Shown here: positions 7,954-19,099 of the stretch, in pieces | Position numbering within the stretch: the stretch's first letter is position 1 | How the letters are laid out: each line of letters starts with the position of its first letter | From: Deltaproteobacteria bacterium | GTDB taxonomy: Bacteria > Myxococcota_A > Polyangia > Polyangiales > JADJMO01 | DNA: 64,000 nt | Assembly: GCA_025363655.1 (NCBI GenBank) | Contig: JANYDK010000073.1 | Location: 175,775 to 239,774 of the forward strand | Direction of reading: 5' to 3' | The notes under the pieces: model-generated | What the model was told of the DNA's origin: nothing | What the model saw: only the letters and a program-made list of their open reading frames with translations | Databases searched by the model: none | Made by a program: the position numbers and the translations under genes

Positions 7954-8886
7954 ATGGCCCAAGTCGCATCAGAAAATAGCACGAACGTTCGCATGTCGAT
8001 TCTCCCGATCGTGCGCTTCGCCTTTCGCGCCTTGGGCGAGCTCGCGCCCGAGGCTGCTCAGAAAGGGGCGGCGCGCCTCTTCTTCACCCCCTTCGGTCGC
8101 GCGCCGCGCATCCCTCGCGTCGCCGGCCTCGTCGCGCAATCGATGATCCTGCCGTTCGAGGGTGAAGGTCGCATCCACGCCTTTGGTTGGGGCACGGGCC
8201 CGGTGGTGCTGTTGGTGCACGGTTGGGAGGGCGATGCGGCGCAGCTCAGCGGCTTCGTCGCCCCGCTCGTCGCCGAGGGCTATCGCGTCGTCGCCTTCGA
8301 CATGCCGGCGCACGGCGGCTCGCGACATGGCCTCGCCCCGCGCACCAACGTCGTCCAAATGGACGCGGCAATTCATTGCGTGATCGACGCCGTTGGGCCC
8401 ATCCATGCCGTCGTCGCCCACTCGCTCGGCGGCGCGGCCAGCGTGCTCGCGCTCTCGGGTGGCGCTGGCGGCGCAGGTGGCTCCGGCGAGACGCGCAAGA
8501 TCGATGCGCGCAAGGTCGTGCTCCTCGCGCCGGTTGCCGAGCCGAGTCACTTCGTACGTCGTGCGGCGGCGGTGGTCGGTCTCCCGCGGGAGCTTCGTCC
8601 AGGCATGCTTCGGCACGTGCGTGCCCAGCTCGGCATCGACGACCTCGAAGCCCTCGACGTGCGCCGCTTGGCGCCGTCGATGTCGGGCGAGCTCTTGGTG
8701 ATGCACGACCCCGAGGACGACGACGTCCCTTGGGAGCACGGTCGCGGCATCGCCGAGGCCTGGCCGGGTGGCCGCCTCGAGCGCGCCTTCGGCCTCGGTC
8801 ACGCCGGGATGCTGCGCGATCGCGAATCGATCGCTCGCGCGGTCGCCTTCATCGACGGCGCCCCGCTCTGGCGTGGGTTACTGTGA
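7954..8886 (+). CDS. Alpha/beta-fold hydrolase
   Basis: VLLVHGWEGDAAQ provides the oxyanion loop. The nucleophile elbow reads AHSLGG around residue 153. A late Asp in DPEDDDVPWEHG and His in GLGHAGMLRD complete the triad. It resembles small esterase/lipase-type serine hydrolases; the first 55 residues may form a membrane-facing helix. ATG 7954 is chosen because it has GAGGAG seven bases upstream. ATG 7993 is an internal alternative and would place the GAACGTTC element in the leader. The hydrolase is probably induced through the upstream TetR. Its substrate is unknown. Confidence 0.82.
   Translation: MAQVASENSTNVRMSILPIVRFAFRALGELAPEAAQKGAARLFFTPFGRAPRIPRVAGLVAQSMILPFEGEGRIHAFGWGTGPVVLLVHGWEGDAAQLSGFVAPLVAEGYRVVAFDMPAHGGSRHGLAPRTNVVQMDAAIHCVIDAVGPIHAVVAHSLGGAASVLALSGGAGGAGGSGETRKIDARKVVLLAPVAEPSHFVRRAAAVVGLPRELRPGMLRHVRAQLGIDDLEALDVRRLAPSMSGELLVMHDPEDDDVPWEHGRGIAEAWPGGRLERAFGLGHAGMLRDRESIARAVAFIDGAPLWRGLL
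7981..7991. promoter_or_regulatory. Second copy of the GAACGTTC element
   Basis: ACGAACGTTCG contains a perfect 10-bp palindrome (CGAACGTTCG) and shares ten bases with the element before the tetR gene at 7196. It lies just inside the hydrolase reading frame if translation starts at 7954, or 2 bases before the alternative ATG 7993. It could act as an operator roadblock. Confidence 0.42.
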
Positions 8887-8890
8887 GCCG

Positions 8891-9487
8891 GTGATTCGCG
8901 CGGCGATCTTCGACTTGATGGACACCGTCGTCTACGACCCGTACCGCGAGGCCTTGATCGCGGCGACGGGCGTGCCGCTCGAGATCGCCGCGCGCGCCCG
9001 CGATCGTCACTGCTGGCCGGAGTTCGAAATCGGCGCCATCGACGAGACCGAGTTCGCGCGCCGATATTTTCCAGTCGAAAGCGGTCTTCAGTTCGACCTC
9101 GACGCCTTCCACGGCGCGCGGCGCGAAGGCTACCGCTGGCTCCCGGGCATGAACGCGCTCTTGGCGTCGCTCGCAGGAAGAGTCGACCGCTACCTCGCCA
9201 GCAACTACCCGGTGTGGATCGACGAGGTGATGCAGACGTTCGACCTCGAGGCCCACTTCGACGGCGTCTTCGTCAGCTGTCGGCTCGGCGTGCGCAAGCC
9301 CGATCCGCGCTTCTTCGAGCACGTGCTCGCCGGCGTGAAGCACGCTCCGAGCGAGTGCCTCTTCGTCGACGACCGCGCCGAAAACTGTCGCGCCGCCGAG
9401 CTCGCGGGCATGCGCGCGCACGTGTTCACCACCGCCGAAGACCTCACCACCCGTCTCGGGCAAGAGCTCGCGATTGGAAACACTTAG
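8891..9487 (+). CDS. HAD-superfamily (subfamily IA) hydrolase, atypical motif I
   Basis: This is a 198-residue HAD fold. Motif I is FDLMDTV, so the second catalytic Asp of the usual DxD is Met. Motif II lies in YLASNYP, motif III is the Lys of VRKPDPRFF, and motif IV is FVDDRAENC. The small cap lies between motifs I and II. Loss of the acid/base Asp occurs in some non-phosphatase HADs, so phosphatase activity is uncertain. GTG 8891 starts four bases after the hydrolase stop; the upstream frame is a shadow. It is probably co-transcribed with the hydrolase. Confidence 0.8.
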   Translation: MIRAAIFDLMDTVVYDPYREALIAATGVPLEIAARARDRHCWPEFEIGAIDETEFARRYFPVESGLQFDLDAFHGARREGYRWLPGMNALLASLAGRVDRYLASNYPVWIDEVMQTFDLEAHFDGVFVSCRLGVRKPDPRFFEHVLAGVKHAPSECLFVDDRAENCRAAELAGMRAHVFTTAEDLTTRLGQELAIGNT

Positions 9488-9503
9488 CGAGTCGTCTCGG
9501 CAG

Positions 9504-11447
9504 TCACTTGGGGAGCAGATGAACGACGTCGCGGAGGAAAATGATGGCGATGCCCATCAGGCCTTCGCCGGCGACGATGCCGCTCGCCGCGCTGACGGTG
9601 TACGTCTCGGCGACGCTCGGGCGTAGACGCTGGAGGAGCGCGGCGGTGACGGCGCCGGCGCACATCGCCATGCTGTCGTTGGCGTCGATGACGAAGGCGA
9701 TGCCGATCGCCGTCGCGCTCGGAACCCAGGATTTGAAGCGTTTGGGCGTGACCTCGTCGGCGATGGCGAGCACGGCACCGAGCGCGACGGCGATCATGAT
9801 GGCGGTGAGCGCGCCGCTCGGGAGGTTGTGCGCGCCGTCCTTGAGAAGCTTGGCCACGCTCGCCCAGGCGACGGCAGCGGGTGCAGCGAGCGTCGTCCCC
9901 AGCTGGTCGGGCTTGGCGATGAGCGCGTAGATCGGCACGCACACCGCCGCGCCGGCGAAGACGCCGAGGATCTGCGCGATCATCTGTTTTCGCGGCGAGG
10001 CGCCGAGGAGGTAGCCGACCTTCACCTCGGTGAGCAAATCGGCCGAGTGGCAAGTCGATCCCGCGGTCACCGTCGCGGTCATCAAGTTCGCCGAAGCGTT
10101 GCCAGGGACGAGGATGCCGAACGTTAGCTGCGCGATTTTTCCCATCGCGCCGATGGGCGTGATGTTGGTCTCGCCGGTGGCCCGGGCGGCGACGACCGAG
10201 AGGAGGAACGCGAGCAACACGGCAAGGATGCCCTCGAGGATCGGCACTTCGAACCACGCGCGCTGCATGTAGACGCAAGCGCTGCCGCAGACGACGAGCC
10301 CGATGACAAACCAACGTGTCGGCACCTCGACGGCGGCGATCGGATCCTCCTCGCGCGGCCCGCGACGGAAGGCCTTGCCGAGCCCGGCGACCGCGCGGAA
10401 GACGACACGAAAGCGAAAGGCGAAGGCGACGAGGCTCGCGCTCACCATCAGCGCGGTGCCTGGCCAGACGCTCCACTTCGAACGAATCGCGGCGTGGATC
10501 GCCTCGGCGTTCGGCAGCGGAATCGCGTGCGCGAGCTCGGTCGTCTTGACCCAGGCGCGGTAGGCCCCGGGGCTCTGGGCGATCGCCGGATCGGCGACGC
10601 GGAGGATGTCGTGATCGAGCAGCCACGGCCCGACGACCGCATAGTTGGCGATCGCGCCGAGCGCGAGGCTGAGCCCCGCCTTGATCCCGATGATCGCTCC
10701 CGCGCCGTAGAGAAGCAGGCTGGTGTTGGCCCCGAACGACCACGCGCTCATGCCGTGTCCTCGAATGGCGCCAGGGAAGGCGATGACGTCGGGGAGCTTC
10801 CGGAGAAAGGCGAGTTTGCAGTCGAAGATGAACTTCAAGACGGCGGCGATTCCTGCGGCCGAGAAGAGCGCGCGCGCCCGCTTCAACGACGCTGCGCTCG
10901 CCTCCGAGCCTTGCTGATGGAGCAGGCGAATGGTTTCGGCGCAGACGATGCCGCTGGGAAAGCGGAGCTGTTCGATGTTGATGAGGCTGCGCTTGAGCGG
11001 GATCGCGACGACGACGCCGAGGAGAGAAATGGCGAGGAGGAACGCCACGAGCTTGGCGCCCTCGAGCGGGACGACGCCAGGGACGCCCTCTCGCTGGAGC
11101 ATGATCATCGCCGGAAACGAGCTCACGAGCCCGGCCGAGCACATGTACGCCGCCGCCGACGCCGTCGTCTGCGAGGTGTTGTTCTCGAGCATCGTGAGCG
11201 GCGCCATGCGCGGGAAGACGCGTCCGAGCGCGGCGAAGACCGCGAAGCCGACGACGGCCGAGGTGATCCCCATGCCGAAGCTCCAGCCTATTTTCAGGCC
11301 GATGTAGAGGTTCGAGGCGCTGAGGAGCCCGCCGAGGATCATGCCGGTCAGGGCCGCGCGCCACGTCAGCTGCGGCTCGTCTTTGCGGTAGACTTCGGCG
11401 AGCCACTTCTGGTCGCAGGCGGCCACGTCCTCGGGAGCGTCGCTCAT
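9504..11447 (-). CDS. OPT-family oligopeptide/metal-chelate transporter
   Basis: This 647-residue polytopic membrane protein has the OPT/YSL hallmarks: LLSASNLYIGLKIGWSFGMG near residue 45, MLENNTSQTTASAAAYM near residue 85, and many further membrane spans. Late segments such as FILRDVV close the last helix. Bacterial members take up oligopeptides or metal-siderophore-like chelates using the proton gradient. It is convergent with the HAD gene and lies directly downstream of the MsrA pair on the same strand, six bases from the 125-aa gene, so it may belong to that operon. Length and topology are normal for the family. Confidence 0.9.
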   Translation of the reverse strand: MSDAPEDVAACDQKWLAEVYRKDEPQLTWRAALTGMILGGLLSASNLYIGLKIGWSFGMGITSAVVGFAVFAALGRVFPRMAPLTMLENNTSQTTASAAAYMCSAGLVSSFPAMIMLQREGVPGVVPLEGAKLVAFLLAISLLGVVVAIPLKRSLINIEQLRFPSGIVCAETIRLLHQQGSEASAASLKRARALFSAAGIAAVLKFIFDCKLAFLRKLPDVIAFPGAIRGHGMSAWSFGANTSLLLYGAGAIIGIKAGLSLALGAIANYAVVGPWLLDHDILRVADPAIAQSPGAYRAWVKTTELAHAIPLPNAEAIHAAIRSKWSVWPGTALMVSASLVAFAFRFRVVFRAVAGLGKAFRRGPREEDPIAAVEVPTRWFVIGLVVCGSACVYMQRAWFEVPILEGILAVLLAFLLSVVAARATGETNITPIGAMGKIAQLTFGILVPGNASANLMTATVTAGSTCHSADLLTEVKVGYLLGASPRKQMIAQILGVFAGAAVCVPIYALIAKPDQLGTTLAAPAAVAWASVAKLLKDGAHNLPSGALTAIMIAVALGAVLAIADEVTPKRFKSWVPSATAIGIAFVIDANDSMAMCAGAVTAALLQRLRPSVAETYTVSAASGIVAGEGLMGIAIIFLRDVVHLLPK

Positions 11448-11453
11448 CGCGTC

Positions 11454-11831
11454 TCAGTTCATACGCGGATCACTCGATCTTTTCGCGAAAATCGCGTCCC
11501 AACCTTCGCGATACGCGGAGCTGGCGATGCGCGCGGGGCCGGCGTGCGAATTCGATTCGAGGCGCGTCGGCGTCGTGGCGTCCGCCTGCGCGTGCGGCGT
11601 GTGCAGCGTGCGTACGTCGCAGATGCGCGGCTGCTCGGCGCGTGGAGCGAGCGCGACGACCTCACCATGGATCGGCTTGCCTTCTTCGAGCGGGCGTACC
11701 TCTCCGATGCTGACCGACTGATCGCGCACGCGAAGCACCCGCGCGCCGCGACCATCTTCGGTCGGGCCACCGAGCACGACGACGTCGCCCGGCGGCTGCT
11801 CGTCTCCGGTCTTGGCCGTGGGCTCGCTCAC
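11454..11831 (-). CDS. Conserved hypothetical protein, translationally coupled to msrA
   Basis: The GTG start overlaps the msrA stop as GTGA, which fixes it and indicates coupled translation. The 125-residue product reads [20 protein letters not shown] and then [15 protein letters not shown], ending in [12 protein letters not shown]. Nothing matches a known domain, but the clean codon structure and the WDAIF ending resemble a small protein I have seen beside similar myxobacterial genes. No membrane span or signal peptide is visible. The function is unknown; it may act with the methionine sulfoxide repair enzyme. Confidence 0.7.
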   Translation of the reverse strand: MSEPTAKTGDEQPPGDVVVLGGPTEDGRGARVLRVRDQSVSIGEVRPLEEGKPIHGEVVALAPRAEQPRICDVRTLHTPHAQADATTPTRLESNSHAGPARIASSAYREGWDAIFAKRSSDPRMN

Positions 11832-12490
11832 GTGCCCACGGGTAGCCCGACGGGACAACTCACGCCGGTGCCTCCGAGGCCGCAATATCCGCCTGGATTC
11901 TTCGCGAGGTACTGTTGGTGGTACTCCTCGGCGTAGTAGAACGGCGGCGCGTCGACGATTTCGGTGGTGATGGTTCCGAAGCCCTTCTCCGTGAGAACGG
12001 CTCCATAGGCACGCCGACGTGCCTCGGCGATTGCACGTTGCTCGGGTCCCTGGCAGTAGATGCCCGAGCGATACTGCGTGCCCACGTCGTTGCCCTGCCG
12101 CATTCCCTCGGTCGGATCGTGGCTCTCGAAGAAGACGCCGACGAGCGCGTCGTACGAGACCTCGGCCGGGCGGAAGACGACCAGCACCACCTCGTTGTGC
12201 CCGGTGCGGCCGCTGCAGACTTCTTCGTAGGTCGGGTTCGCGGTGTGTCCGCCGGCGTAGCCAGCCGCCGTCGTGACGACGCCCGACTGTTGCCAGAAGC
12301 GACGTTCGGCGCCCCAAAAGCACCCGAGGCCGAAGATCGCGCGCTCGGTGCCGGCGGCGAACGGTGGCTCGAGCGGCTCACCGGTGACGAAGTGTCGTGA
12401 GGGGACCGGCATGCGCGTGGTGCGGCCGGGGAGCGCATCGCTCGCGCTCGGAAGCGTCAGCTTGCGGGGATCGACACGGAACAAACCCAT
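11828..12490 (-). CDS. msrA: Peptide-methionine (S)-S-oxide reductase MsrA
   Basis: The catalytic motif [13 protein letters not shown], with nucleophile Cys in GCFWG, lies near residue 55. It is followed by [29 protein letters not shown] and [23 protein letters not shown], all canonical for MsrA. The C-terminus has [14 protein letters not shown], which supplies two candidate recycling cysteines. The enzyme reduces methionine-S-sulfoxide in proteins using thioredoxin. The start at ATG 12490 gives 220 residues, normal for the family; sequence further upstream in this frame is shadow of the divergent kinase gene. It is followed by an overlapping 125-aa gene. Confidence 0.93.
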   Translation of the reverse strand: MGLFRVDPRKLTLPSASDALPGRTTRMPVPSRHFVTGEPLEPPFAAGTERAIFGLGCFWGAERRFWQQSGVVTTAAGYAGGHTANPTYEEVCSGRTGHNEVVLVVFRPAEVSYDALVGVFFESHDPTEGMRQGNDVGTQYRSGIYCQGPEQRAIAEARRRAYGAVLTEKGFGTITTEIVDAPPFYYAEEYHQQYLAKNPGGYCGLGGTGVSCPVGLPVGT

Positions 12491-12565
12491 GCCCCAGCAT
12501 GGGATCGGGGAGCGCGCGGAGGCAAACCGAAACGGCGAAAGGTCGAAGCCGAGTACCATCGCGCG

Positions 12566-14293
12566 GTGCCCTCGCCACGTCCGGACGCGCCCGAAGGCGA
12601 AGGTGGTCTCGTCGCGCGAATGCTTTTTCCGCGGCTCGGCGTGCCGGAGGCCGCGCGTCCGACGACGCTGCGTCTCAACTGGTTGCTCCTGACGACGGCA
12701 GGCGGCTGGGCCCTCTACGCCGCGCAGTACGTGATGATGGGTCGCCAAAAGACGGCGACGTTGGACGTCTTCATCGTCCTCGCCACCGTCGCCGTGCGGA
12801 TGTTTCTCCTCCGTCAGCGCGAGGTCACGGGCGTGCGCATCGCCGCCCACGTCGCCATCGCCATCTCGCTCGTCGGGCTGATCGGTGCCTGCATTCTCAG
12901 CGGTCACGCGACGTCGATGGCGGCTTGGTACTTCCTCGCCATCCCGCTCTTCGCCGCGTATCAGGAAGGTGCGCGTGCGGCGCTGATTTGGACCTGCATC
13001 ACCGCCGCGTGCTTCGTCGTCATGTCGGCGACACATCGCTACGCGCTCGCACCCGAGTTCGTCGCGCAAGGGAGCGAGATCCTCGGCGGGCATCTCGCGC
13101 TCCTGGTGGTCGTCTTCCTCTTCGCCCTCGCCGGTCGGCGCGCCGCCGATCGGCAGATCGAGGCCGTCGCCCAGCGCACGCGCGAGCTCCTGACGTCCAA
13201 CGAGGCGCTCACCGAGACGACCGCGCGCCTCCGTGAGCTCGTGCAGTCGCTCCCCGCGGCGGTGGTGGTCGCCAGCCCGGCAGGTCAGGTGGTGTTGACG
13301 AATCGGCTATTTTTCCAGATGTTTCCTCGATCGTCGGAGAGCGCGGCGCTCGTCGAAGGTGTCGACATGGATCTCGACGAGGTGCGTGAAGCGGTGGCCG
13401 GTCGGTTGGTCGACGGCGACGCCTTCCGACGTCGGTTCTCGGCGCTACGCAGCGGGCGCACGCTCGATCTCGGTCGTGAGCTCGTCGGTGAACAGGGCCT
13501 CGTCTACGAGCAAGACTACGTGCCAATCCTCGAAGGCGAGCGCTACCTCGGCGAGCTCTTCAGCTACCGCGACGTCAGCGAGCGCAAGGCCGTCGAGCGT
13601 CTCAAGAGCGAGTTCGTCTCCGTCGTCTCCCACGAGCTGCGCACGCCGCTGACCTCGATCAAGGGAGCGCTGCGCCTCATCGAGGGAGGAGTCGCCGGGT
13701 CGTTTTCTGGAGAAGCCGGCGAGCTCGTACGCATCGCCACCGGCAACACCGATCGCCTGGTCGTCCTCATCGACGATCTCCTCGATCTCCAGAAAATCGA
13801 GGCAGGAAAGCTCTCGATGGCGCTCGTCGAAGTCTCTCCGACGGAGCTCGTCGCCCGCGTCGTCGAGGCGATGCGCCCGCTCGCCGAAGCCAGCTCGGTT
13901 CGCCTGGTCGTCGGCGCGAAGGACCCGAGCGAAGCGCACCTCGAGACCGACCCCGATCGGCTGGCGCAGGTGATCGGTAACCTCGTCACGAACGCGATCA
14001 AATTCTCCCGCGGTGGAGACACGGTCACGGTCGCCTGTCGCGTGCTGCCTCGTGGCATCCGTCTCTCGGTGCGTGACCACGGCCCCGGGATCGGTGCCGC
14101 AGACCTGCCGCGACTGTTTCGAAAGTTCCAACAGCTCGACGGCTCGGACACCCGCAGCCGTGGCGGGACCGGACTCGGGCTCGCAATCTCGAAGGCCATC
14201 GTCGAGCAACTCGGCGGCACCATCGGCGTCGAGAGCGTGCCCGGCGAGGGCGCGACCTTCTGGGTCGAGCTGCCGAACCAGCACGAAAACTAG
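12566..14293 (+). CDS. Membrane sensor histidine kinase with PAS domain
   Basis: Five or six membrane spans occupy roughly residues 38-195. A PAS-like domain follows ([19 protein letters not shown] onward, about 215-345). The HisKA dimerisation helix has the phospho-accepting His in [12 protein letters not shown] near residue 356. The ATPase domain carries the N box [11 protein letters not shown]1 box DHGPGIG and G2 box GTGLGLAIS. No receiver domain is attached and no response regulator is adjacent, so this is an orphan kinase. It starts with GTG, 75 bases from the divergent msrA gene. Confidence 0.9.
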   Translation: MPSPRPDAPEGEGGLVARMLFPRLGVPEAARPTTLRLNWLLLTTAGGWALYAAQYVMMGRQKTATLDVFIVLATVAVRMFLLRQREVTGVRIAAHVAIAISLVGLIGACILSGHATSMAAWYFLAIPLFAAYQEGARAALIWTCITAACFVVMSATHRYALAPEFVAQGSEILGGHLALLVVVFLFALAGRRAADRQIEAVAQRTRELLTSNEALTETTARLRELVQSLPAAVVVASPAGQVVLTNRLFFQMFPRSSESAALVEGVDMDLDEVREAVAGRLVDGDAFRRRFSALRSGRTLDLGRELVGEQGLVYEQDYVPILEGERYLGELFSYRDVSERKAVERLKSEFVSVVSHELRTPLTSIKGALRLIEGGVAGSFSGEAGELVRIATGNTDRLVVLIDDLLDLQKIEAGKLSMALVEVSPTELVARVVEAMRPLAEASSVRLVVGAKDPSEAHLETDPDRLAQVIGNLVTNAIKFSRGGDTVTVACRVLPRGIRLSVRDHGPGIGAADLPRLFRKFQQLDGSDTRSRGGTGLGLAISKAIVEQLGGTIGVESVPGEGATFWVELPNQHEN

Positions 14294-14346
14294 CGCTTTC
14301 CGCGGTCCTGCCGCGCGCGTTTCGGCGTGGTAGAGCAAACGTCGCA

Positions 14347-15990
<1,644 letters not shown>

Positions 15991-16004
15991 AACGTCGCAC
16001 GCGT

Positions 16005-19000
16005 TCAGTCGTCCGTTGGCGTCGCGTCGGAATAAGTGCCGTCGGCGTCGCGGACGAAGATCCTGACGCCATGCCCAGGCCGTAGGTCGCCCGGGGTGAG
16101 CGACGGTGGAAGCACGCGGAAGCCCGTCGACACGGAGAGCTGTCCCACCTCGCGCACCACCGCCGGCCTTGCGTGCGGTGCGAGATCGGCGAGGACGGCG
16201 GTCAGCGCTTCCGGATCGAGCGGCTTGCGTGTCGAGACGCTGGCGACGAGCCGATCGCCGACCGGCTGGACCACCGCGCGATCGACGTCGGAGCAGCGGT
16301 AGAGCGCGCCCTCGACGAGGCGCGGGAAGACGGGACCTTCCGCGGCGAGGTGGACGTTGGCGCGGGCGTCGACGAAGTGGAGATCGCCGTCGCCGTCACG
16401 GCGCAGCAGATCGGGGAGCAGCCACCAGGAGTCGCCCAGCTTGAAGGCGTTTTCAACTGCGCGATCGCGCGTGAGCGACTCCGCGAAGGTGTGCGCTGTC
16501 GTCGGCGCGAGCGCCGCGGCAGGCTCGTCGATGCGGGCCGGGACCACGCGCCCCTCGGCGTCGCGGAGCGGCTTCTTGGTGGCGAAGTCGTAGCGCACGA
16601 GGGCGACATCGGCGCTGCCCGGGAGCGGCCTCCCGAGCGCGCCCGGCTTTTCACCACTGGCGTCGGCGAAGACGACGTTGAGCGTGGTCGAAGCATAGAA
16701 CTCGAGGATGCTGACGCCGAAGCGGTGCTTGAGATCGCTGGCCAAGTCGGGGCGCATGCCGCTGCCGGCGAACAGCCTCAGCGGGTGGCTGCGATCGAAG
16801 CCCGTCGCGGGCGTCTGTACGAGCGCGCGCGCCATCTCGCCGGCGTAGAAGACGACCGTCGCGCCATAGCGGCGCACCTCCGGCCAGAAGGTCTCCTCCG
16901 AGAAGGCGCTGCCGAGCGCGAGTCGCGCCCCACCGACGAGCGCGCTTCCGACCGAGACGAGCGCGCCTGCGGGGTGATGGAGCGGCAAGCAGGCGTAGAC
17001 CGTGTCGCGTTCGGTGAGCGTGCAAGCGGCAGCGGCGCCGAGGGCGGAGAAGGCCCAACGATGATTGGTGATCGCCGCCGGTCGCAACGAGGCCGTATTT
17101 CCCGCGCTGGCGAGGAGGAAGACGATCGCCAGATCGCGCGCCAGGCCCGCGTCGGGGACGTGACCTGGTGGCAGCTGCACCTTCGTCGGATCAATCGCTT
17201 CCATGTCGATGACGCCTGGCGCGAGCGTGCGGGTCTCGCCGCCACCACCGAGGACGAGCACCTTCTTCGAAGTCGATGGGGCCAGCCTTTGGGCCCTTGC
17301 CGCGTGCTCGGGGTCGCACGTGATCGCGGTCACCCCTTGGTCGGCGAGCGCGGCGATGATGGCAGCGTCCGGCGCTTCGATCGGCACGACGACGGCGACC
17401 GCACCCATGCGGACGAGCGCGGAGATCATGCTGAGGAGGCTGGGGCGCCCTTCCATGAGCACGGCGACGCGATCGCCGCGTCGAACGCCCTCGTGATGCA
17501 GACCTCTGACGACGTTGTCGACCCGTTCGTTGGCCTGCTTGCAGGAGAACGCGCGTCCACGCCAGAGAAAGAACGTCGCATCGGGCGTCTCGGTGGCGCG
17601 CCTGGCGAGCTCGGCGGAGAGCGACACGCGCGTCTCGGGGACGATCTTCTCGAGACGACGGAGGGGAGGTAGCTGGTAGCGAAGCGCCTCCATCGTCTCT
17701 TTGGCGTCGCCGAAGAAGGAGAAGAGTCGCTTGCCGACGCTGCCGATGGCGGCGCCGACGGTGTCGAGCGCGAGCTCGTAGTCGAGCGAGACGTCGACGT
17801 TCCAAGCGTCCGAACCTTCTTCCCAGTCTTCCTCGGCCGGCTCCGGGGCAGGTGCCGGAAGAAGAGGCGCCGGAAGAGGACCACGGCCCTCACCGTGCCT
17901 CAGCCATTCGACCACCGCCGGCCACGTCTCGCGGAGCGCGCGCGAACCGATGACCAAACCGAAATGGCCAGCTTCGAGCGTGATTTCGTGCACCTTGGCG
18001 AGCGGCGCGGCGCGACGGATGCCCCGCACCGAGGCTGGCCTGGCGATGTCGTCGCGGAGGCCGACGAAGCAGAGAATCGGCACCGTGATGTCGGCGAGGG
18101 TGATGGTCTGCCCGTCGATGACGAAGCCGCCGTGCATCATCCGGTTGTGCACCACGAACTCGTCGATGAGCGTACGCAGCGCCGGTCCGGGCCAGGCGAC
18201 GAACCCTTCGCCTCCAAGAAAACGCCGACGCACCGCGCGCTTCTCGAGCTGCTCGCGATCGTGGAGCATGCGCACCATGTCGATGAGCTGCTCCAGCTCC
18301 TTGCGCGGCGTCAGCAGCTTGAACGCGGTGCTGCTGAGCGTTCCCGGGAGCCCTTCCATGCGCTCGAGCGGAAAGGCGATCGCCTTCTGCAGCACCTTGA
18401 TCACCGCCGCCGCCGCACCCTCGTGAAGCAGCGGCAGGTTGCGGTGGATGTCGACCGGGCTCCCGAAGGTGATGACCGAGGCGAGTCCTTCCGAGCGCAG
18501 ATACGCGGCCGTCTGGTAGGCGAACATGCCGCCTTGCGAGTAGCCGGCGAGGTGCACGTCGCGACCGGTGATGCGCCGCACGGTCTGCACGGCCTTGGCG
18601 ACGGTGCGCACGTGATCGTCGAGCGTGCGCTCCATTCCGCCCTCTTCCGTCTCCGGCGCTCCGAAGTCGACGACCCAGGTGTCGACCCCGGCGTTCGTCA
18701 GCCGCGAGACGCAGCTGAGATCGGGCGAGATGTCGTAGATCTCGGCGGTGAGCATCAGCGGCGGCACCAGCAGCAGCGGCGCGTCGGCCCCTTGCCCGTG
18801 CGCCACCGACTCGGGACGCGGATAACGACGCAGCCGGTGGATGCGATCGCGATCGACGATCTCGAAGGGCGCATTCATCGTCGGCGCCAGCTGCCCGAGC
18901 CGCATCACCTCGATCGCGTTCTGCGCCCCCGCCTCGACCCAGCGAGAAAATTTTCGAATCTGTCGAACGAGACTGAAGCCACGTCGAGGACTACGGTCGC

Positions 19001-19031
19001 GACGTTCGAGGGCTCCCTTGGGGGTGGGCAT
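16005..19031 (-). CDS. PhaC-like alpha/beta hydrolase fused to degenerate AMP-binding (acyl-CoA ligase-like) domain
   Basis: The first half (about residues 30-400) resembles poly-hydroxyalkanoate synthase/hydrolases: PLLLVPPLML, VVDFGAPE, then the elbow GYSQGG with Ser where PhaC enzymes have Cys, plus GLRDDIARP and EAGHFGLV for Asp and His. A Pro/Glu-rich hinge follows. The second half (about 470-1000) is an adenylate-forming fold, but the ATP loop reads LASAGNTASLRPAAITN instead of TSGTTGxPK. The usual acidic residue after YGST is absent (YASTT), and the C-terminal catalytic Lys position looks like Arg. ATG 19031 has GAGG upstream; GTG 19118, overlapping the previous gene, is the alternative. 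Probable lipid or acyl metabolism. Confidence 0.8.
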   Translation of the reverse strand: MPTPKGALERRDRSPRRGFSLVRQIRKFSRWVEAGAQNAIEVMRLGQLAPTMNAPFEIVDRDRIHRLRRYPRPESVAHGQGADAPLLLVPPLMLTAEIYDISPDLSCVSRLTNAGVDTWVVDFGAPETEEGGMERTLDDHVRTVAKAVQTVRRITGRDVHLAGYSQGGMFAYQTAAYLRSEGLASVITFGSPVDIHRNLPLLHEGAAAAVIKVLQKAIAFPLERMEGLPGTLSSTAFKLLTPRKELEQLIDMVRMLHDREQLEKRAVRRRFLGGEGFVAWPGPALRTLIDEFVVHNRMMHGGFVIDGQTITLADITVPILCFVGLRDDIARPASVRGIRRAAPLAKVHEITLEAGHFGLVIGSRALRETWPAVVEWLRHGEGRGPLPAPLLPAPAPEPAEEDWEEGSDAWNVDVSLDYELALDTVGAAIGSVGKRLFSFFGDAKETMEALRYQLPPLRRLEKIVPETRVSLSAELARRATETPDATFFLWRGRAFSCKQANERVDNVVRGLHHEGVRRGDRVAVLMEGRPSLLSMISALVRMGAVAVVVPIEAPDAAIIAALADQGVTAITCDPEHAARAQRLAPSTSKKVLVLGGGGETRTLAPGVIDMEAIDPTKVQLPPGHVPDAGLARDLAIVFLLASAGNTASLRPAAITNHRWAFSALGAAAACTLTERDTVYACLPLHHPAGALVSVGSALVGGARLALGSAFSEETFWPEVRRYGATVVFYAGEMARALVQTPATGFDRSHPLRLFAGSGMRPDLASDLKHRFGVSILEFYASTTLNVVFADASGEKPGALGRPLPGSADVALVRYDFATKKPLRDAEGRVVPARIDEPAAALAPTTAHTFAESLTRDRAVENAFKLGDSWWLLPDLLRRDGDGDLHFVDARANVHLAAEGPVFPRLVEGALYRCSDVDRAVVQPVGDRLVASVSTRKPLDPEALTAVLADLAPHARPAVVREVGQLSVSTGFRVLPPSLTPGDLRPGHGVRIFVRDADGTYSDATPTDD

Positions 19032-19099
19032 GGGGGGATCCTCGTGAGGAGGAGGGGGCAGGTCAATCAAACGTTTCGGCGTGGGCGCGGGTGCGGGCG

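Noticed and set aside
10494..11936. A 480-codon plus-strand frame opposite the OPT transporter gene.
   Set aside because: The translation is Arg/Glu/Asp-rich with no domain, whereas the opposite strand has the OPT signature.
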